DNA of 64,000 bases from positions 1,488,001-1,552,000 of the forward strand of contig NC_019567.1 of the NCBI RefSeq assembly GCF_000317895.1, in the 5' to 3' direction. Positions 52,707 through 62,208 of this stretch are shown piece by piece. The notes under the pieces are model-generated. The model was given only the letters and a program-made list of their open reading frames with translations. It was not told the DNA's origin and did no database searches. The position numbers and the translations under genes are program-made. Within the stretch, counting starts at the first letter, position 1, and each line of letters begins with the position of its first letter. The stretch comes from Bdellovibrio bacteriovorus str. Tiberius. GTDB taxonomy: Bacteria > Bdellovibrionota > Bdellovibrionia > Bdellovibrionales > Bdellovibrionaceae.

Positions 52707-53075
52707 ATGAACAAAGCCAACTCTGCATTTGAAGATAAAGGTTATTTCCGCCGCCAGTATCCGCGTCGTGCGATGAAACGCAAGATCGGTATCCTGTGCG
52801 ATGGGACTTACTTTGTCTGTGAATCCGGAGAAATCGGCGAGGGTGGTATGTCCATTGTCACCGATTACGTTCTGACCGAGGGCCACGAGGTGGTGGTCAG
52901 TTTCCAGGTGCCGGGTGGGGACTTTGTCTTCCTTCGCGGCGTGGTTCGTTCGACGCAAAAAAAAGAGGGTGACCATAAAGTCACCCACGGATTGAGCTTC
53001 AATCAGATCGCGTTTTCTACAAAACGACAAATTCGCGCCTTTGTATCAGCGCGAACCCAATCAGAGTTGAATTAA
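52707..53075 (+). CDS. PilZ-domain protein
   Basis: 122 residues. YFRRQYPRRAMKRKIGI gives the RxxxR motif for c-di-GMP; ESGEIGEGGMSIVT is the second motif, slightly off the usual D/NxSxxG form; FQVPGGDFVFLRGVVRSTQ and VTHGLSFNQI complete the fold. It likely binds cyclic di-GMP, important in the predatory cycle of Bdellovibrio, but the altered motif makes binding uncertain. GTG at 52704 or ATG at 52707 could be the start; neither has a good ribosome site. Its 3' half contains a minus-strand terminator. Confidence 0.8.
   Translation: MNKANSAFEDKGYFRRQYPRRAMKRKIGILCDGTYFVCESGEIGEGGMSIVTDYVLTEGHEVVVSFQVPGGDFVFLRGVVRSTQKKEGDHKVTHGLSFNQIAFSTKRQIRAFVSARTQSELN
52955..52986 (-). terminator. Terminator of rpsT inside the PilZ gene
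   Basis: Minus strand: GGGTGAC (52986-52980), loop TTTATG, GTCACCC (52973-52967), TC, then eight T (52964-52957). It lies inside the convergent PilZ coding region, about 95 bp beyond the rpsT stop. Confidence 0.85.
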
Positions 53076-53081
53076 ACCCAA

Positions 53082-53345
53082 TTACTTCGTTGCAGAAGCG
53101 CGAGTAGAAAGACGGCTGATCTTGCGGGATGCAGTTTCTTTCTTGATAACGCCAGTTTTTGCAGCTTTCATTACTTGAGAAGAGAAGTTCTTCAACAATT
53201 CAGGAAGAGCTTTCAGATCTTTCGCTTCGATAGCTTTAACAAGTTTTTTCTCAGCGGTTTTTACAGTGCTTTTACGAGCATTGTTAACAGCAGTTTTACG
53301 GATAGACTGACGAGCTCTTTTTGCTGCAGACTTATGATTTGCCAA
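53082..53345 (-). CDS. rpsT: 30S ribosomal protein S20
   Basis: 87 residues, ANHKSAAKRARQSIRKTAVNNA, basic, typical S20. The start is TTG at 53345, with GGAGG seven bases upstream; no ATG is available. E. coli rpsT also begins at UUG, which is tied to its autogenous control, so a similar feedback is plausible here. It faces murJ across 52 bp. Confidence 0.95.
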   Translation of the reverse strand: MANHKSAAKRARQSIRKTAVNNARKSTVKTAEKKLVKAIEAKDLKALPELLKNFSSQVMKAAKTGVIKKETASRKISRLSTRASATK

Positions 53346-53397
53346 GGGATAACCTCCACAGTAACTTTTATAGACGAACCAAAGGGATTAACATAGG

Positions 53398-54969
53398 GTG
53401 TCTCACGAAGCAAGTGGATTAAAAGAAGATCGCAAAAAGGTCCTCAAAAGCGCCTTTTTAATGGCCTCCGGGACGTTAACGAGCCGCATCTTGGGCCTTT
53501 TCCGGGATATTGCCCTGGGGGCTTTGTTCGACCGGGCGGTCACTGACGCGTGGACCGCGGCTTTCCGTATCCCTAATCTGTTCCGCCGCCTGTTCGGGGA
53601 AGGCTCCCTGGCTGTGAGTTTTATTCCCGTTTTCATGCAAACTCAATCGGAAGATCCCACCGGTCAGCGGTCCCGAAACCTGGCAAATGCCTTTTATTCG
53701 CTGCTTTTGGTGATTTTAGGGGTTTTGACCCTGCTGGGTATTGTCTACGTCGAGCCGCTTTTTCGTCTGATTCTTTCTTCAGAGTACGCTCTGGATGCCG
53801 CCAAGTGGGAACTGACCCTGCGTATGGGGCGGATCATGTTTGGGTTTGTCTTCTTCGTCTGCACTTATGCCTTCTATATGGGGATTTTGAACGCCCTGGG
53901 CAGTTTCGGGCTGCCCGCTGTGGCCCCAGCGCTTTTAAATGTGTCTATGCTGGTCTTCACCTTTATGCCGCCGCAGTGGTTTCCCGTGCATGGGGATGGT
54001 TTGGCGTGGGGCGTGCTGATCGGGGGGCTGTTGCAGGCGCTGCTGTTGGCGGTGGCTTTAAAACAGCGAAACTATCTGCCGCGATTGCAGACGATGATGT
54101 GGACCCCGGAAGTAAAAACCGTGGTGCGGGGAATGCTGCCGGGGTTGATCGGTATGGGGCTTTTGCAGTTTTCAACACTGGTGAATCTGTACTTTGCCAG
54201 CTCCCTTCCGGAAGGGTCGATTTCTTATATCTATTGGGCGGACCGATTGCTGGAGCTTCCGTTGTCGTTGATTTCCGTCAGCATCGGGGCGGCGCTTTTG
54301 CCTAGCTTAAGTGATTTCGCCAGTCGGGGACTGAAAGAAAAATTCCAGGAAACGGCCGAAGAAAGCTTCCTGATGAATCTGTTTCTGGCGTGGCCGGCGG
54401 CACTGGGGCTTTATATCCTGGCTGAACCGATCATTGAGGTTCTTTTCCTGCGGGGCAAGTTCACCGCGCAGGACGTGCAGATGACGGCGGCGATCTTGCG
54501 TATCTATGCTGTCAGTTTGTTGCTGGTGTCCTGCAGTCGGGTGTTGATGCCGCTTTATTATTCCGTCAAAAACACGAAAGTTCCCATGGTGCTGGCTTTG
54601 GTTTCATTGGCGGTGCATGTGGCGCTGGCTCCGGTGCTGATGCGACAGTGGGGGCTTGAAGGGCTGATGATTTCAGGTGTGGCGGCGGCATTAATAAATG
54701 CGGTACTGCTGATGGGACTTTTGAAAAAGTATTCCCCGGGAATCAGGATGTCTGTGCTGTTTCGTCCGGCATTGAAGTTTGTTCTGGCCGGGGCGGGGAT
54801 GGTGATATCGCTGCAGGCTTACGAACTGCTGATGGCCCAAACAGGAAGAGGGCTGCAGATGCTGGCCCTCTTTATCACGATCCTGCTGGCGGTTGTCGCC
54901 TATTTCAGTCTGGCTTACGTTTTGGGTTGCGAGCAGATTTCTAGAATCCGTCGGTCGTCCCCACCTTAG
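53398..54969 (+). CDS. murJ: Lipid II flippase MurJ (MviN)
   Basis: 523 residues with about 13-14 membrane helices. The start KKVLKSAFLMASGTLTSRILGLFRDIALGALFD is typical, with Arg residues of the central cavity (SRILGLFRD), and FRIPNLFRRLFGEGSLAVSFIPVF is the family signature. It moves lipid II across the inner membrane for peptidoglycan synthesis. Start GTG at 53398, with AAAGGGA some 11 bases upstream. The last 29 bases overlap the convergent chemoreceptor gene. Confidence 0.95.
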   Translation: MSHEASGLKEDRKKVLKSAFLMASGTLTSRILGLFRDIALGALFDRAVTDAWTAAFRIPNLFRRLFGEGSLAVSFIPVFMQTQSEDPTGQRSRNLANAFYSLLLVILGVLTLLGIVYVEPLFRLILSSEYALDAAKWELTLRMGRIMFGFVFFVCTYAFYMGILNALGSFGLPAVAPALLNVSMLVFTFMPPQWFPVHGDGLAWGVLIGGLLQALLLAVALKQRNYLPRLQTMMWTPEVKTVVRGMLPGLIGMGLLQFSTLVNLYFASSLPEGSISYIYWADRLLELPLSLISVSIGAALLPSLSDFASRGLKEKFQETAEESFLMNLFLAWPAALGLYILAEPIIEVLFLRGKFTAQDVQMTAAILRIYAVSLLLVSCSRVLMPLYYSVKNTKVPMVLALVSLAVHVALAPVLMRQWGLEGLMISGVAAALINAVLLMGLLKKYSPGIRMSVLFRPALKFVLAGAGMVISLQAYELLMAQTGRGLQMLALFITILLAVVAYFSLAYVLGCEQISRIRRSSPP

Positions 54970-56590
54970 CTCTTTCATCGTCATCAAATGGAATCACATC
55001 CTGGGAAGCGGACTTTTTCGGAGCCACGGCCTTCATCGGAATAACATTGGATTTTTTGTTCAAAGCCGGTTTGGTTTTCGGCTTGGACTTCGTAGTTGCC
55101 TCTGGATTTGAAGTGGCCTTGGCCACTTCGCTCGTGCCGACAACAACCTCGTTCAGTTCCACGGTCAGATTTAAGGACGTCGTTGCCAGATTGTTGATCT
55201 CGCCACTGGTTGCGGCAATCTCTTCAGCGGATGCGGCGTTGCTTTGTGCGGCCTGATCCAGCTGGTTCATGGCTTTACCGATTTGCTGGATGCCGGTGGT
55301 CTGCTCAGAGCTTGCCGCGGCGATTTCGTTGTTCAGGTCAGAAACTTTTTTGATCGAGTTTACAATGTTCGTCAGAACAGCACCGGACTTGTCCGCTGTC
55401 GCGCTGCCCTCTTCGATCTGAGCCACGGAATCTTTGATCAGGGAAGAGATGTCCTTGGCGGACGCCGCACTTCTTTGTGCCAAAGTTCTGACAGCTTCCG
55501 CCACCACCGCAAAGCCTTTACCTTGCTCACCGGCACGGGCGGCCTCAACCGCGGCATTCAGCGCCAGCAAATTGGTCTGGAAGGCGATATCATCGATCAC
55601 ATGAATGATTTCTTCGATCTTTTTGGAAGATTGAGAAATCGAAGTCATGGAGGTGATCAGGTGCTGGATTTCTTTTTCACCCTGTTCAGCGGAATCACGC
55701 GAGCTTGCAGACAAAGCGGCGGCTTGTTTGGCGTTGTCAGAATTCATCTGAACCATGGAAGTCATTTCTTCCAGAGCTGCCACAGTTTCTTCCAGGGAAG
55801 CGGCTGCTTCAGTAGAAGACTGAGACAAAGAGTTGCCTGCTTCGTTCAGCTGTTCAACTGCGGATGCCACTTGGCCGCCGGCGGTTGTAAGACGATCTGC
55901 GACCGATCCTACGGAAGAAGCAATCTTGGCTGCAATCCACAGAAGGACCGCAAAAACGGAAATGCCGGTGGCCGCAGACACCAAGTAAATCAGATTTTTA
56001 ACGTAAGCTTCAGTGGAGCTGGCCTGCTTGACGCCATCTTTTGCCATTTGCGAATAGATGTCCGTGACAGCGATATTCCAGTCACGCACCTTTTTGCCGA
56101 TTTCCACAAATCGTCCGTCCAGAAGAAGTTCGGCCTCTTTGGCTTTTGCGGGGTCAGCTGAACCGATCAAAGCCAGAACTTTGTCCATCGTTGCATAGTA
56201 TTCCGCAAAAAGAGGTTTGACGGTTTGATATGACTTGTCTTCTTCCGGCGTTCTTGGAATTGGATCGTACACTTCCTGCGCTTTGCGGAATTCATCAACG
56301 CCTTCGCTGGCGGCTTTCAGATAGGAAGCAAGTTTTTCCGGCTCGTCCAGATGCTCCATCGCGGCCCAGGAACCATACAGGAATTTATTCCGGGCGGCAC
56401 GCATGTCACCGACCATTTCGAAAGTGGGGATGACTTGTTCATTGGCTACATCCAATAGCTGCACGACATTCGTGATTCCGTTGATGGCGATGGATCCCAG
56501 GATCGCAAAGCCGACCACAGGCATAAATGCTGCCACGAGCAGTTTGCCCTTAATTCCTTTGAACCAGCTGGATAATTTAAATTCCGACAT
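54941..56590 (-). CDS. Methyl-accepting chemotaxis protein
   Basis: 549 residues. Membrane helix at ~17-37, a ~160-residue four-helix sensing domain outside, a second membrane helix at ~200-220, and a signalling domain whose tip is [36 protein letters not shown]-like (here AEAVRTLAQRSA). No HAMP is evident between the second helix and the signalling bundle. Methylatable Glu/Gln-rich helices flank the tip. The C-terminal tail ends in a conserved [14 protein letters not shown] paralogue of the same length lies just upstream. Ligand unknown. Confidence 0.93.
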   Translation of the reverse strand: MSEFKLSSWFKGIKGKLLVAAFMPVVGFAILGSIAINGITNVVQLLDVANEQVIPTFEMVGDMRAARNKFLYGSWAAMEHLDEPEKLASYLKAASEGVDEFRKAQEVYDPIPRTPEEDKSYQTVKPLFAEYYATMDKVLALIGSADPAKAKEAELLLDGRFVEIGKKVRDWNIAVTDIYSQMAKDGVKQASSTEAYVKNLIYLVSAATGISVFAVLLWIAAKIASSVGSVADRLTTAGGQVASAVEQLNEAGNSLSQSSTEAAASLEETVAALEEMTSMVQMNSDNAKQAAALSASSRDSAEQGEKEIQHLITSMTSISQSSKKIEEIIHVIDDIAFQTNLLALNAAVEAARAGEQGKGFAVVAEAVRTLAQRSAASAKDISSLIKDSVAQIEEGSATADKSGAVLTNIVNSIKKVSDLNNEIAAASSEQTTGIQQIGKAMNQLDQAAQSNAASAEEIAATSGEINNLATTSLNLTVELNEVVVGTSEVAKATSNPEATTKSKPKTKPALNKKSNVIPMKAVAPKKSASQDVIPFDDDERAKVGTTDGF

Positions 56591-56703
56591 AGGTAGAGTC
56601 TCCGTAAAAGTCTTTAATGGTTTCTTAACAGATAATTATTCGGAATTTAAAAGAGTGCTTAGTAGTCCAGAATTAAAAATACGAATAACGGGGGAGAAAA
56701 AAT

Positions 56704-56735
56704 AAGAAACCCCACGGAGGTCGTGGGGTTTTGTT
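56704..56735 (-). terminator. Intrinsic terminator between the chemoreceptors
   Basis: CCCCACG (56710-56716), loop GAGGT, CGTGGGG (56722-56728), with T-rich sequence on the minus-strand side (TTTCTTATTTTTT). It separates the two receptor transcripts. Confidence 0.82.
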
Positions 56736-56760
56736 AACAAATCTTGATGTGTTTGCGAGA

Positions 56761-58410
56761 CTAGAATCCGTCTGTTGTTCCGACCTTTGCACGGTCATCG
56801 TCATCAAATGGGATCATGTCTTTGGATTCTTTGCGGGCCGGAGTGGCCTTCATCGGGATCACATTGTTCTTCTTGGCCATCGGTTTGTTGAAGGCCGCGA
56901 CTTTTTTTGTCGCCTTTGCCGTCGTTTCAGCAGGGGCTTCAGCCAACACGCTGCCGCCACCCAGGATGATGGTGTTCAGTTCCAACGTCAGATTCTGATT
57001 GGTTGCTGCCAGGCCGTTGATTTCACCGCTGGTCGCCGCGATTTCTTCCGCGGAAGCGGCATTGCTTTGGGCTGCCTGGTCCAGTTGGTTCATCGCCTTG
57101 CTGATCTGCTGAATGCCCGTGGTCTGTTCAGAACTTGCGGCGGCGATTTCATTGTTCAGATCAGAAACTTTTTTGATCGAATTCACAATATTGGTCAAAA
57201 CCGCACCGGACTTGTCAGCGATCTCGCTGCCGCTGTCGATCTGCGATACGGAATCTTTGATCAACGAGGAAATATCTTTGGCAGAGGCCGCACTTCTTTG
57301 CGCCAGCGCGCGAACTGCTTCTGCAACTACTGCAAACCCTTTGCCTTGTTCACCGGCACGGGCGGCTTCCACCGCGGCATTCAGGGCCAGCAGGTTTGTC
57401 TGGAAGGCGATATCATCGATGACGGAAATGATTTCTTCGATCTTTTTGGAGGACTGGGAAATTTCAGTCATGGAATGAATCAAAGACTGGATTTCTTTTT
57501 CACCCTGTTCGGCGGAATCACGCGAGCTTGCTGAAAGGGCCGCGGCCTGTTTCGCATTGTCAGAATTCATCTGCACCATAGAGCTCATCTCTTCCAAAGC
57601 GGCCACGGTTTCTTCCAGTGATGCGGCAGCTTCAGTGGAAGACTGGGACAAAGAATTGCCGGCTTCATTCAGCTGTTCAACCGCCGAGGCCACTTGACCT
57701 CCTGCCGTGGAAAGACGGGAGGCGATAGAGCTGACTGAATTTGAAATGCGGGCGGCGATCCACAGCAGGATTGCCAGAATGGAAAGGGTGGAAGCCACCG
57801 TCACAAACAGTGTCAGGTTGTTGATGCGGATGGAAGCTTCTTCAGCGGCTTTGTCATCTTCAGCCGCCAGGTTGTTGTAGTACTTCATGGATTCAGAACT
57901 CATCTTGTGCATGATGGTGCCGATTTCCCAAAGACGGCCGTCAAGTTGGGATTCAGCCATGGCAAAACCTTCCGGAGTGCCTGTGCCAATTTCTTCAATC
58001 ACCAGATTCAGAAGCTTTTCATATTCTGCACGGTTTTGTTTGGCTGGTTCAAAAGCTTTTTCCATTTCCGGAGTGAACGGGGTGGAGGCATAGTTATCCA
58101 ACGCGGCCGTGAACTCTTTCACCGCTTCTTTGGCGATGGCAAGGCGCTCGTTGCGTTTTTCAGCGGTCTTCACACTCATCGCTGCGAAGACCTGATAGCC
58201 GTACTTATTGCGAGCCTGGCGCATTTCTGCAAGGGCCTGCAGATTCGGGATGATGTTCTTGTGGGAATTTTCCAGATAGGCTTCAAAACCTTTCATGCCC
58301 TGATTTGAAATCGTATAGACAATTCCGAAACCAATGACGGGCAGGGCTGCAGCGATAAGTAGTTTTCCTTTGATCCCTCTGAACCAGGATCCGATACCGG
58401 TGGCGTTCAT
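56761..58410 (-). CDS. Methyl-accepting chemotaxis protein (paralogue)
   Basis: 549 residues, same architecture and same length as its neighbour. Membrane helix ~17-37, sensing domain ~40-190, second helix ~200-220, then a signalling domain nearly identical to that of the other receptor from about [20 protein letters not shown] onward. The sensing domains differ strongly (this one has [19 protein letters not shown]). It also lacks an evident HAMP and has the tail [13 protein letters not shown]. The pair probably arose by duplication and now senses different signals with shared output. Confidence 0.93.
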   Translation of the reverse strand: MNATGIGSWFRGIKGKLLIAAALPVIGFGIVYTISNQGMKGFEAYLENSHKNIIPNLQALAEMRQARNKYGYQVFAAMSVKTAEKRNERLAIAKEAVKEFTAALDNYASTPFTPEMEKAFEPAKQNRAEYEKLLNLVIEEIGTGTPEGFAMAESQLDGRLWEIGTIMHKMSSESMKYYNNLAAEDDKAAEEASIRINNLTLFVTVASTLSILAILLWIAARISNSVSSIASRLSTAGGQVASAVEQLNEAGNSLSQSSTEAAASLEETVAALEEMSSMVQMNSDNAKQAAALSASSRDSAEQGEKEIQSLIHSMTEISQSSKKIEEIISVIDDIAFQTNLLALNAAVEAARAGEQGKGFAVVAEAVRALAQRSAASAKDISSLIKDSVSQIDSGSEIADKSGAVLTNIVNSIKKVSDLNNEIAAASSEQTTGIQQISKAMNQLDQAAQSNAASAEEIAATSGEINGLAATNQNLTLELNTIILGGGSVLAEAPAETTAKATKKVAAFNKPMAKKNNVIPMKATPARKESKDMIPFDDDDRAKVGTTDGF

Positions 58411-58540
58411 TTTTACTCCTCAATTTTTTATTTAGTATGCTAAAGAAATATTGACCGAGAATTTTTCGGACTTCTTAATTCCGGGGTGGAGTCCAGTTTT
58501 TCATTACCTTTGCAACGAAAGTGGATGAACGTCAGGCATA

Positions 58541-58576
58541 AAAAAAGGGACTCTTCCGCGGGCGGAAGAAGTCCCT
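58541..58576 (-). terminator. Intrinsic terminator of the Glt-like operon
   Basis: Minus strand: GGGACTTCTTCCG, loop, CGGAAGAGTCCC, then seven T. It ends the five-gene unit starting near 63939. Confidence 0.88.
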
Positions 58577-58605
58577 GGGTGGTTCTTGAATTTATTCGGA
58601 TCTGA

Positions 58606-59259
58606 CTATTTCACTTCAGCCAAAGAGTTGTAGCTGTCGCTGATCTTCTGCTGTCTTTCAACTTCTTTGCTCCAGCGTTTGACTTCGCCCTGGTAGCCGC
58701 GCTGTTTGGCTTTCCATTCGTTTTCTTCGCTGGCCAGGCCGCGAAGTTTCTGGTTCACCTGTTCGTTTTGCTCTTTCAGATTTGCAGCGCGGGAATTCCA
58801 GATTTTCTTTTCTTCCGTCAACTGGGACATCTGCAACTGATAGTCGTTGATGTTCAGCTCACGCTTTTTCTGGTTTTCCTTGATTTTGGCAATCATGGCT
58901 TCCAGTTCGGCGATCTTCTGGGTTTCCTGCGCCATTTTGTTTTTTTCATCGTTGATCAGACCCTGAATTTCTTTTTCCTGACCACCGATGCGGCCCATGG
59001 CCTGATTGTTTTCTTCAGCCTGCTGCAGAACCTGCTTCTGCTGGTTTTCCACCTGGGATTTGGCTTTGGCCACTTCTGACAGATTTCCATCCACGGTTTT
59101 CAGGTTCTTTTCGTATTCCTGAAGGTTGGTTTTTGAATTGTTCAGATTGCCTTTGATTTTCTCAAGGCCCTCTTTGGCGGAGTTCTGCGCCATTGCGGTT
59201 GTGCCAAGACTCATCAAAACACCTAGGGACAAAGTCGTCATTGCTTTAGCGAATTTCAT
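58606..59259 (-). CDS. Exported coiled-coil protein
   Basis: 217 residues. Signal peptide FAKAMTTLSLGVLMSLGTTAMA, then an almost continuous coiled coil rich in Glu, Lys and Gln (EGLEKIKGNLNNSKTNLQEYEKN and onward). ATG at 59259 follows AAAGGA; the longer frame to 59331 overlaps the TPR gene. It is the last gene of the Glt-like operon, so it may be a periplasmic structural component. No family name given. Confidence 0.75.
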   Translation of the reverse strand: MKFAKAMTTLSLGVLMSLGTTAMAQNSAKEGLEKIKGNLNNSKTNLQEYEKNLKTVDGNLSEVAKAKSQVENQQKQVLQQAEENNQAMGRIGGQEKEIQGLINDEKNKMAQETQKIAELEAMIAKIKENQKKRELNINDYQLQMSQLTEEKKIWNSRAANLKEQNEQVNQKLRGLASEENEWKAKQRGYQGEVKRWSKEVERQQKISDSYNSLAEVK

Positions 59260-59275
59260 CTTGAAAATCCTTTCC

Positions 59276-61405
59276 TTATTGTTCAGACAAGCCGGCCACA
59301 CTGCCGTCCTGACCTTCTTGGGCACAAACATTTTTCAAAGAAGAACGATAGTGACCCACTTCGTCCTCCCAGATTTCACCTTTAAACTTCCAGTTCAGGG
59401 ATTTTTCCTTCTGAACTTTCAGCTCTGGACGCTCTTTTTCGTTGATCTCTCCACCAGCCATTTGATAGCGGATGTGTTCACCGGCGCCAGAATACAGCTC
59501 GTACTGCAGAACATCGTTCTGATCCAGAACCTTGTCCAGACCTGCCAGCATCTCGTCAAAGCGGCCTTTCAAAGCCTGGGAAGCCTGGGCACGCAGCACA
59601 GTTTTTTCTTTTTCAATACGGGCCATGCCGGTTGCACGCAGATTCTTGATGGAAGTGCGGGCTTTCTTGGCAATGTGGAACTGGATGCGATAGCTGAGCA
59701 GTTTCTGCTCGGCCTTTTGCACTGCCGCCACTGTGGATGCAGAAGGGCTGTCGCCTTTCAGTCCTTTTTTAGCGTCAGCCAGTTCTTTGTTGGCTTCGTT
59801 TTGTTTCGCAATCAGCTCGCGCTCTTTTTTTACCAGCGTCAGTGCGATGCGGTTGAATTTCACGATTTCGTCTTCATAGGCGTTGATCTGCTTTTGCACA
59901 CTCATGTAAGCAGGGTGGCGCGCCAGTTCCACGATGAAGGAACGAGGCAGACCGTCAACTTCCTTCAGGTCCGAGTTTTTCAACCAGCCTTTGACAGTTT
60001 CATAGTACGCAGATGTGTCCTTGTGCGAAGTGCTGTAAGCAGCCAGTTTCTGCTTCCAAGGAGCGTATTTCTTTTTCATTTCATTCAGCACCTGCACACC
60101 GTCACCGTATTGGCACAGGTTCAGGTAGCCCACCGTACGAACCACATAGGATTCCGGAGAAAACGCGTTTTTGAAGAAATCCGTGTGCAGCGAGAACATG
60201 TTGCCGGCAGCACCTTCATAGTCCTCACCCAGGATCTGGGTCCACGCACTTTCCACCATGGCCTGCAGCCACAGAGGATTGGATTTGTCGACTTTCAGGT
60301 AAGACTGGAAGGCTTCTTTATATTGGCTTTTCTGGAACTGCATGCGCGCCAGAGTCAAAGCACCCACAGAACGCAGCTGGGATGTCTTGTCAGCATCCGT
60401 TGCCGCCATCAGCTTTTCCAGATAGATGGTCGCTTCCTCAACTTTGCCCTGGCGATAGTTGAACAGGGCATTCAGCAGCAGAGCCTCGGGATAACGCGGG
60501 GACTTTTCGCCGATAAAGATCAAAGCGTCTTCCATCAGACCCAGTTGGCCTTTGTCAGAATAATACTTTGCACGGGTGATCTGATAGTCATCATTTTTAG
60601 TGATGTCCATTTCATACTTGATCACCAAAGGATCGATGAACGCGATGTCCGTGGTTTCCAGAGTATTGATGTTCTGAACCAGAGCTTCCGTGGCTTTTTG
60701 CTGCCATTCTTTGGCTTTGGTTTCTTGCGCCACCTGAATCATGTACTGACGGAATTCCGAGTTCAGACCCAGGCCCTTGGCAGTCATGGCATAGTGGTAC
60801 AGGGACTCGATGCGATGTTCCGGATCCTCGATCAGTTCCGAGAACAAACCCATCGCCAGTTCATAGTTTTTCTGGATTTCCAGGAAGATCAAAGCCTGCA
60901 GCAGTTTGTAGTCGTTCGGCTGCATATCTTCAAGTTTCGCCAGTTGCACCAGAGGATCCTTGGTCACCGGATCTGCCACCGGATTCAGAATTTTTACATC
61001 CGGAATCTTGTTAAAGGCATCAGCTGATGTCAGGGATTTGGCTGGATTGACCACGTCGGTGTAAGGCTTCAGGACAAAATCAATTGCCACTGGAGATTCA
61101 CGGCGACGAGTGTCTTTCAAAGTGACTTCGCGGGAAGCGGGGAGGCGCAGCGGGCTCATGTCAGAAGCCTCGAGTTCGCGCTCTTCGCCGACATCCAGCA
61201 AAGGAATGTTTTTAACCTTAAAGACCTCCACTTTGCCTTTCACGACTTTCTTTTGATAGACATCAAAAGTCGGGACCAGACTGGATTTGACCTTCAGGCT
61301 GGCAGCCGCCGGGCGGCCGCCTTTTTTAACTTTCAGTGCGGGCTCAGCCAGAGCCGTGCCGCAAAGAAATGGAATAGTAATCAAAATGCTTAATGACTTG
61401 TTCAT
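59276..61405 (-). CDS. Exported TPR protein of a gliding-type complex
   Basis: 709 residues. Signal peptide (NKSLSILITIPFLCGTALA). Tetratricopeptide-like repeats fill ~140-480 (YKLLQALIFLEIQKNYELAMGLFSEL, PEALLLNALFNYRQGKVEEATIYLEKL, TLARMQFQKSQYKEAFQSYLKVD), followed by a coiled coil (~540-610). It resembles Myxococcus Glt/AglT-type TPR proteins that scaffold envelope complexes. Start ATG at 61405. Sixteen bases before the coiled-coil gene and 23 after the beta-barrel gene, in the same operon. Confidence 0.72.
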   Translation of the reverse strand: MNKSLSILITIPFLCGTALAEPALKVKKGGRPAAASLKVKSSLVPTFDVYQKKVVKGKVEVFKVKNIPLLDVGEERELEASDMSPLRLPASREVTLKDTRRRESPVAIDFVLKPYTDVVNPAKSLTSADAFNKIPDVKILNPVADPVTKDPLVQLAKLEDMQPNDYKLLQALIFLEIQKNYELAMGLFSELIEDPEHRIESLYHYAMTAKGLGLNSEFRQYMIQVAQETKAKEWQQKATEALVQNINTLETTDIAFIDPLVIKYEMDITKNDDYQITRAKYYSDKGQLGLMEDALIFIGEKSPRYPEALLLNALFNYRQGKVEEATIYLEKLMAATDADKTSQLRSVGALTLARMQFQKSQYKEAFQSYLKVDKSNPLWLQAMVESAWTQILGEDYEGAAGNMFSLHTDFFKNAFSPESYVVRTVGYLNLCQYGDGVQVLNEMKKKYAPWKQKLAAYSTSHKDTSAYYETVKGWLKNSDLKEVDGLPRSFIVELARHPAYMSVQKQINAYEDEIVKFNRIALTLVKKERELIAKQNEANKELADAKKGLKGDSPSASTVAAVQKAEQKLLSYRIQFHIAKKARTSIKNLRATGMARIEKEKTVLRAQASQALKGRFDEMLAGLDKVLDQNDVLQYELYSGAGEHIRYQMAGGEINEKERPELKVQKEKSLNWKFKGEIWEDEVGHYRSSLKNVCAQEGQDGSVAGLSEQ

Positions 61406-61428
61406 AAATCCCCCCACCCTGGAGAAAA

Positions 61429-62193
61429 TTAATGCCAGTACGTGATACCAATCATCAGTGATGTATCGTTGATCGTTTCACTGCCCAGATCACGCTGACC
61501 GCCCACAACAGTACCGCCCACGTTAGTGCCGGGAGCATAGTACTTCATCTTTTCCTGAGTGGACCAGGTGTTGACCAAATCCGCTCTGATCGCAAAGTGC
61601 TCAGAGAAGAAGATCTGCTGGAACACGCCCAGTTTGTAGGCCATGGTGTCTTTGGATACGTTTCCTTCAGCCTGGGTGATTTCATAGTTCAGTGACCCCA
61701 CACCGAACGAGATACCCATGTCGAAATAGATGATGGCTTTATCAACCACGCTCATTTTCGCATAGAAAGGAACCCAGATACCGGAAAGGAAATAGGACGA
61801 TTTGAACACGTTGTGATCTGGAATCACGCCATAGGTGTCAACGAATTGTTTTACCGCATCGTTGTCCTTCAGGCTTGCTGAGTTGTAGGTACCCTCAAGA
61901 CCCCAGCGTTCATTGAAGAAATACCCCAGGCTTCCGCCCGCGATAGTTCCTGTGCTGTAAGGATCATTGAATGGAATACCCGCCGCACCGGTCAGATAGA
62001 AACGCTCCGCTTTCACGTAACGTCTGTTCTGAACGACACTGAAGTCGTCGTCTTTGGCTGCCCAGTATTTCTGCTCCAGCTTTTTGATGTCCAGCTTGTC
62101 GCTGCCGCGTTGATCAGCTTTGCTGTCTGCCGCTTGCTGTGCAAATGCCTGAGATGCCGTCAGGATGAACATTACAATTGTCTTCTTCAACAT
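61429..62193 (-). CDS. Outer-membrane beta-barrel of a gliding-type complex
   Basis: 254 residues. Signal peptide (LKKTIVMFILTASQAFA) and an eight-strand OMP barrel: FYLTGAAGIPFNDPYSTG, GGSLGYFFNERWGLEGTYNSASL, ending in SLMIGITYWH. Barrels of this outer-membrane beta-barrel domain type accompany AgmX-like proteins in Myxococcus and Bdellovibrio. It is 15 bp after the AgmX-like gene, so it probably forms the outer-membrane part of the same complex. Confidence 0.78.
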   Translation of the reverse strand: MLKKTIVMFILTASQAFAQQAADSKADQRGSDKLDIKKLEQKYWAAKDDDFSVVQNRRYVKAERFYLTGAAGIPFNDPYSTGTIAGGSLGYFFNERWGLEGTYNSASLKDNDAVKQFVDTYGVIPDHNVFKSSYFLSGIWVPFYAKMSVVDKAIIYFDMGISFGVGSLNYEITQAEGNVSKDTMAYKLGVFQQIFFSEHFAIRADLVNTWSTQEKMKYYAPGTNVGGTVVGGQRDLGSETINDTSLMIGITYWH

Positions 62194-62208
62194 GATATAA
62201 CCCCCGCC

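Noticed and set aside
55244-57534. Long plus-strand frames opposite the two chemoreceptors
   Set aside because: Both mirror the conserved signalling domain and have the same odd composition; no start signals.
59126-61027. 633-residue plus-strand frame opposite the TPR gene
   Set aside because: Antisense shadow of a clear signal-peptide TPR protein; sequence rich in Phe, Gln and His with no recognisable domain.
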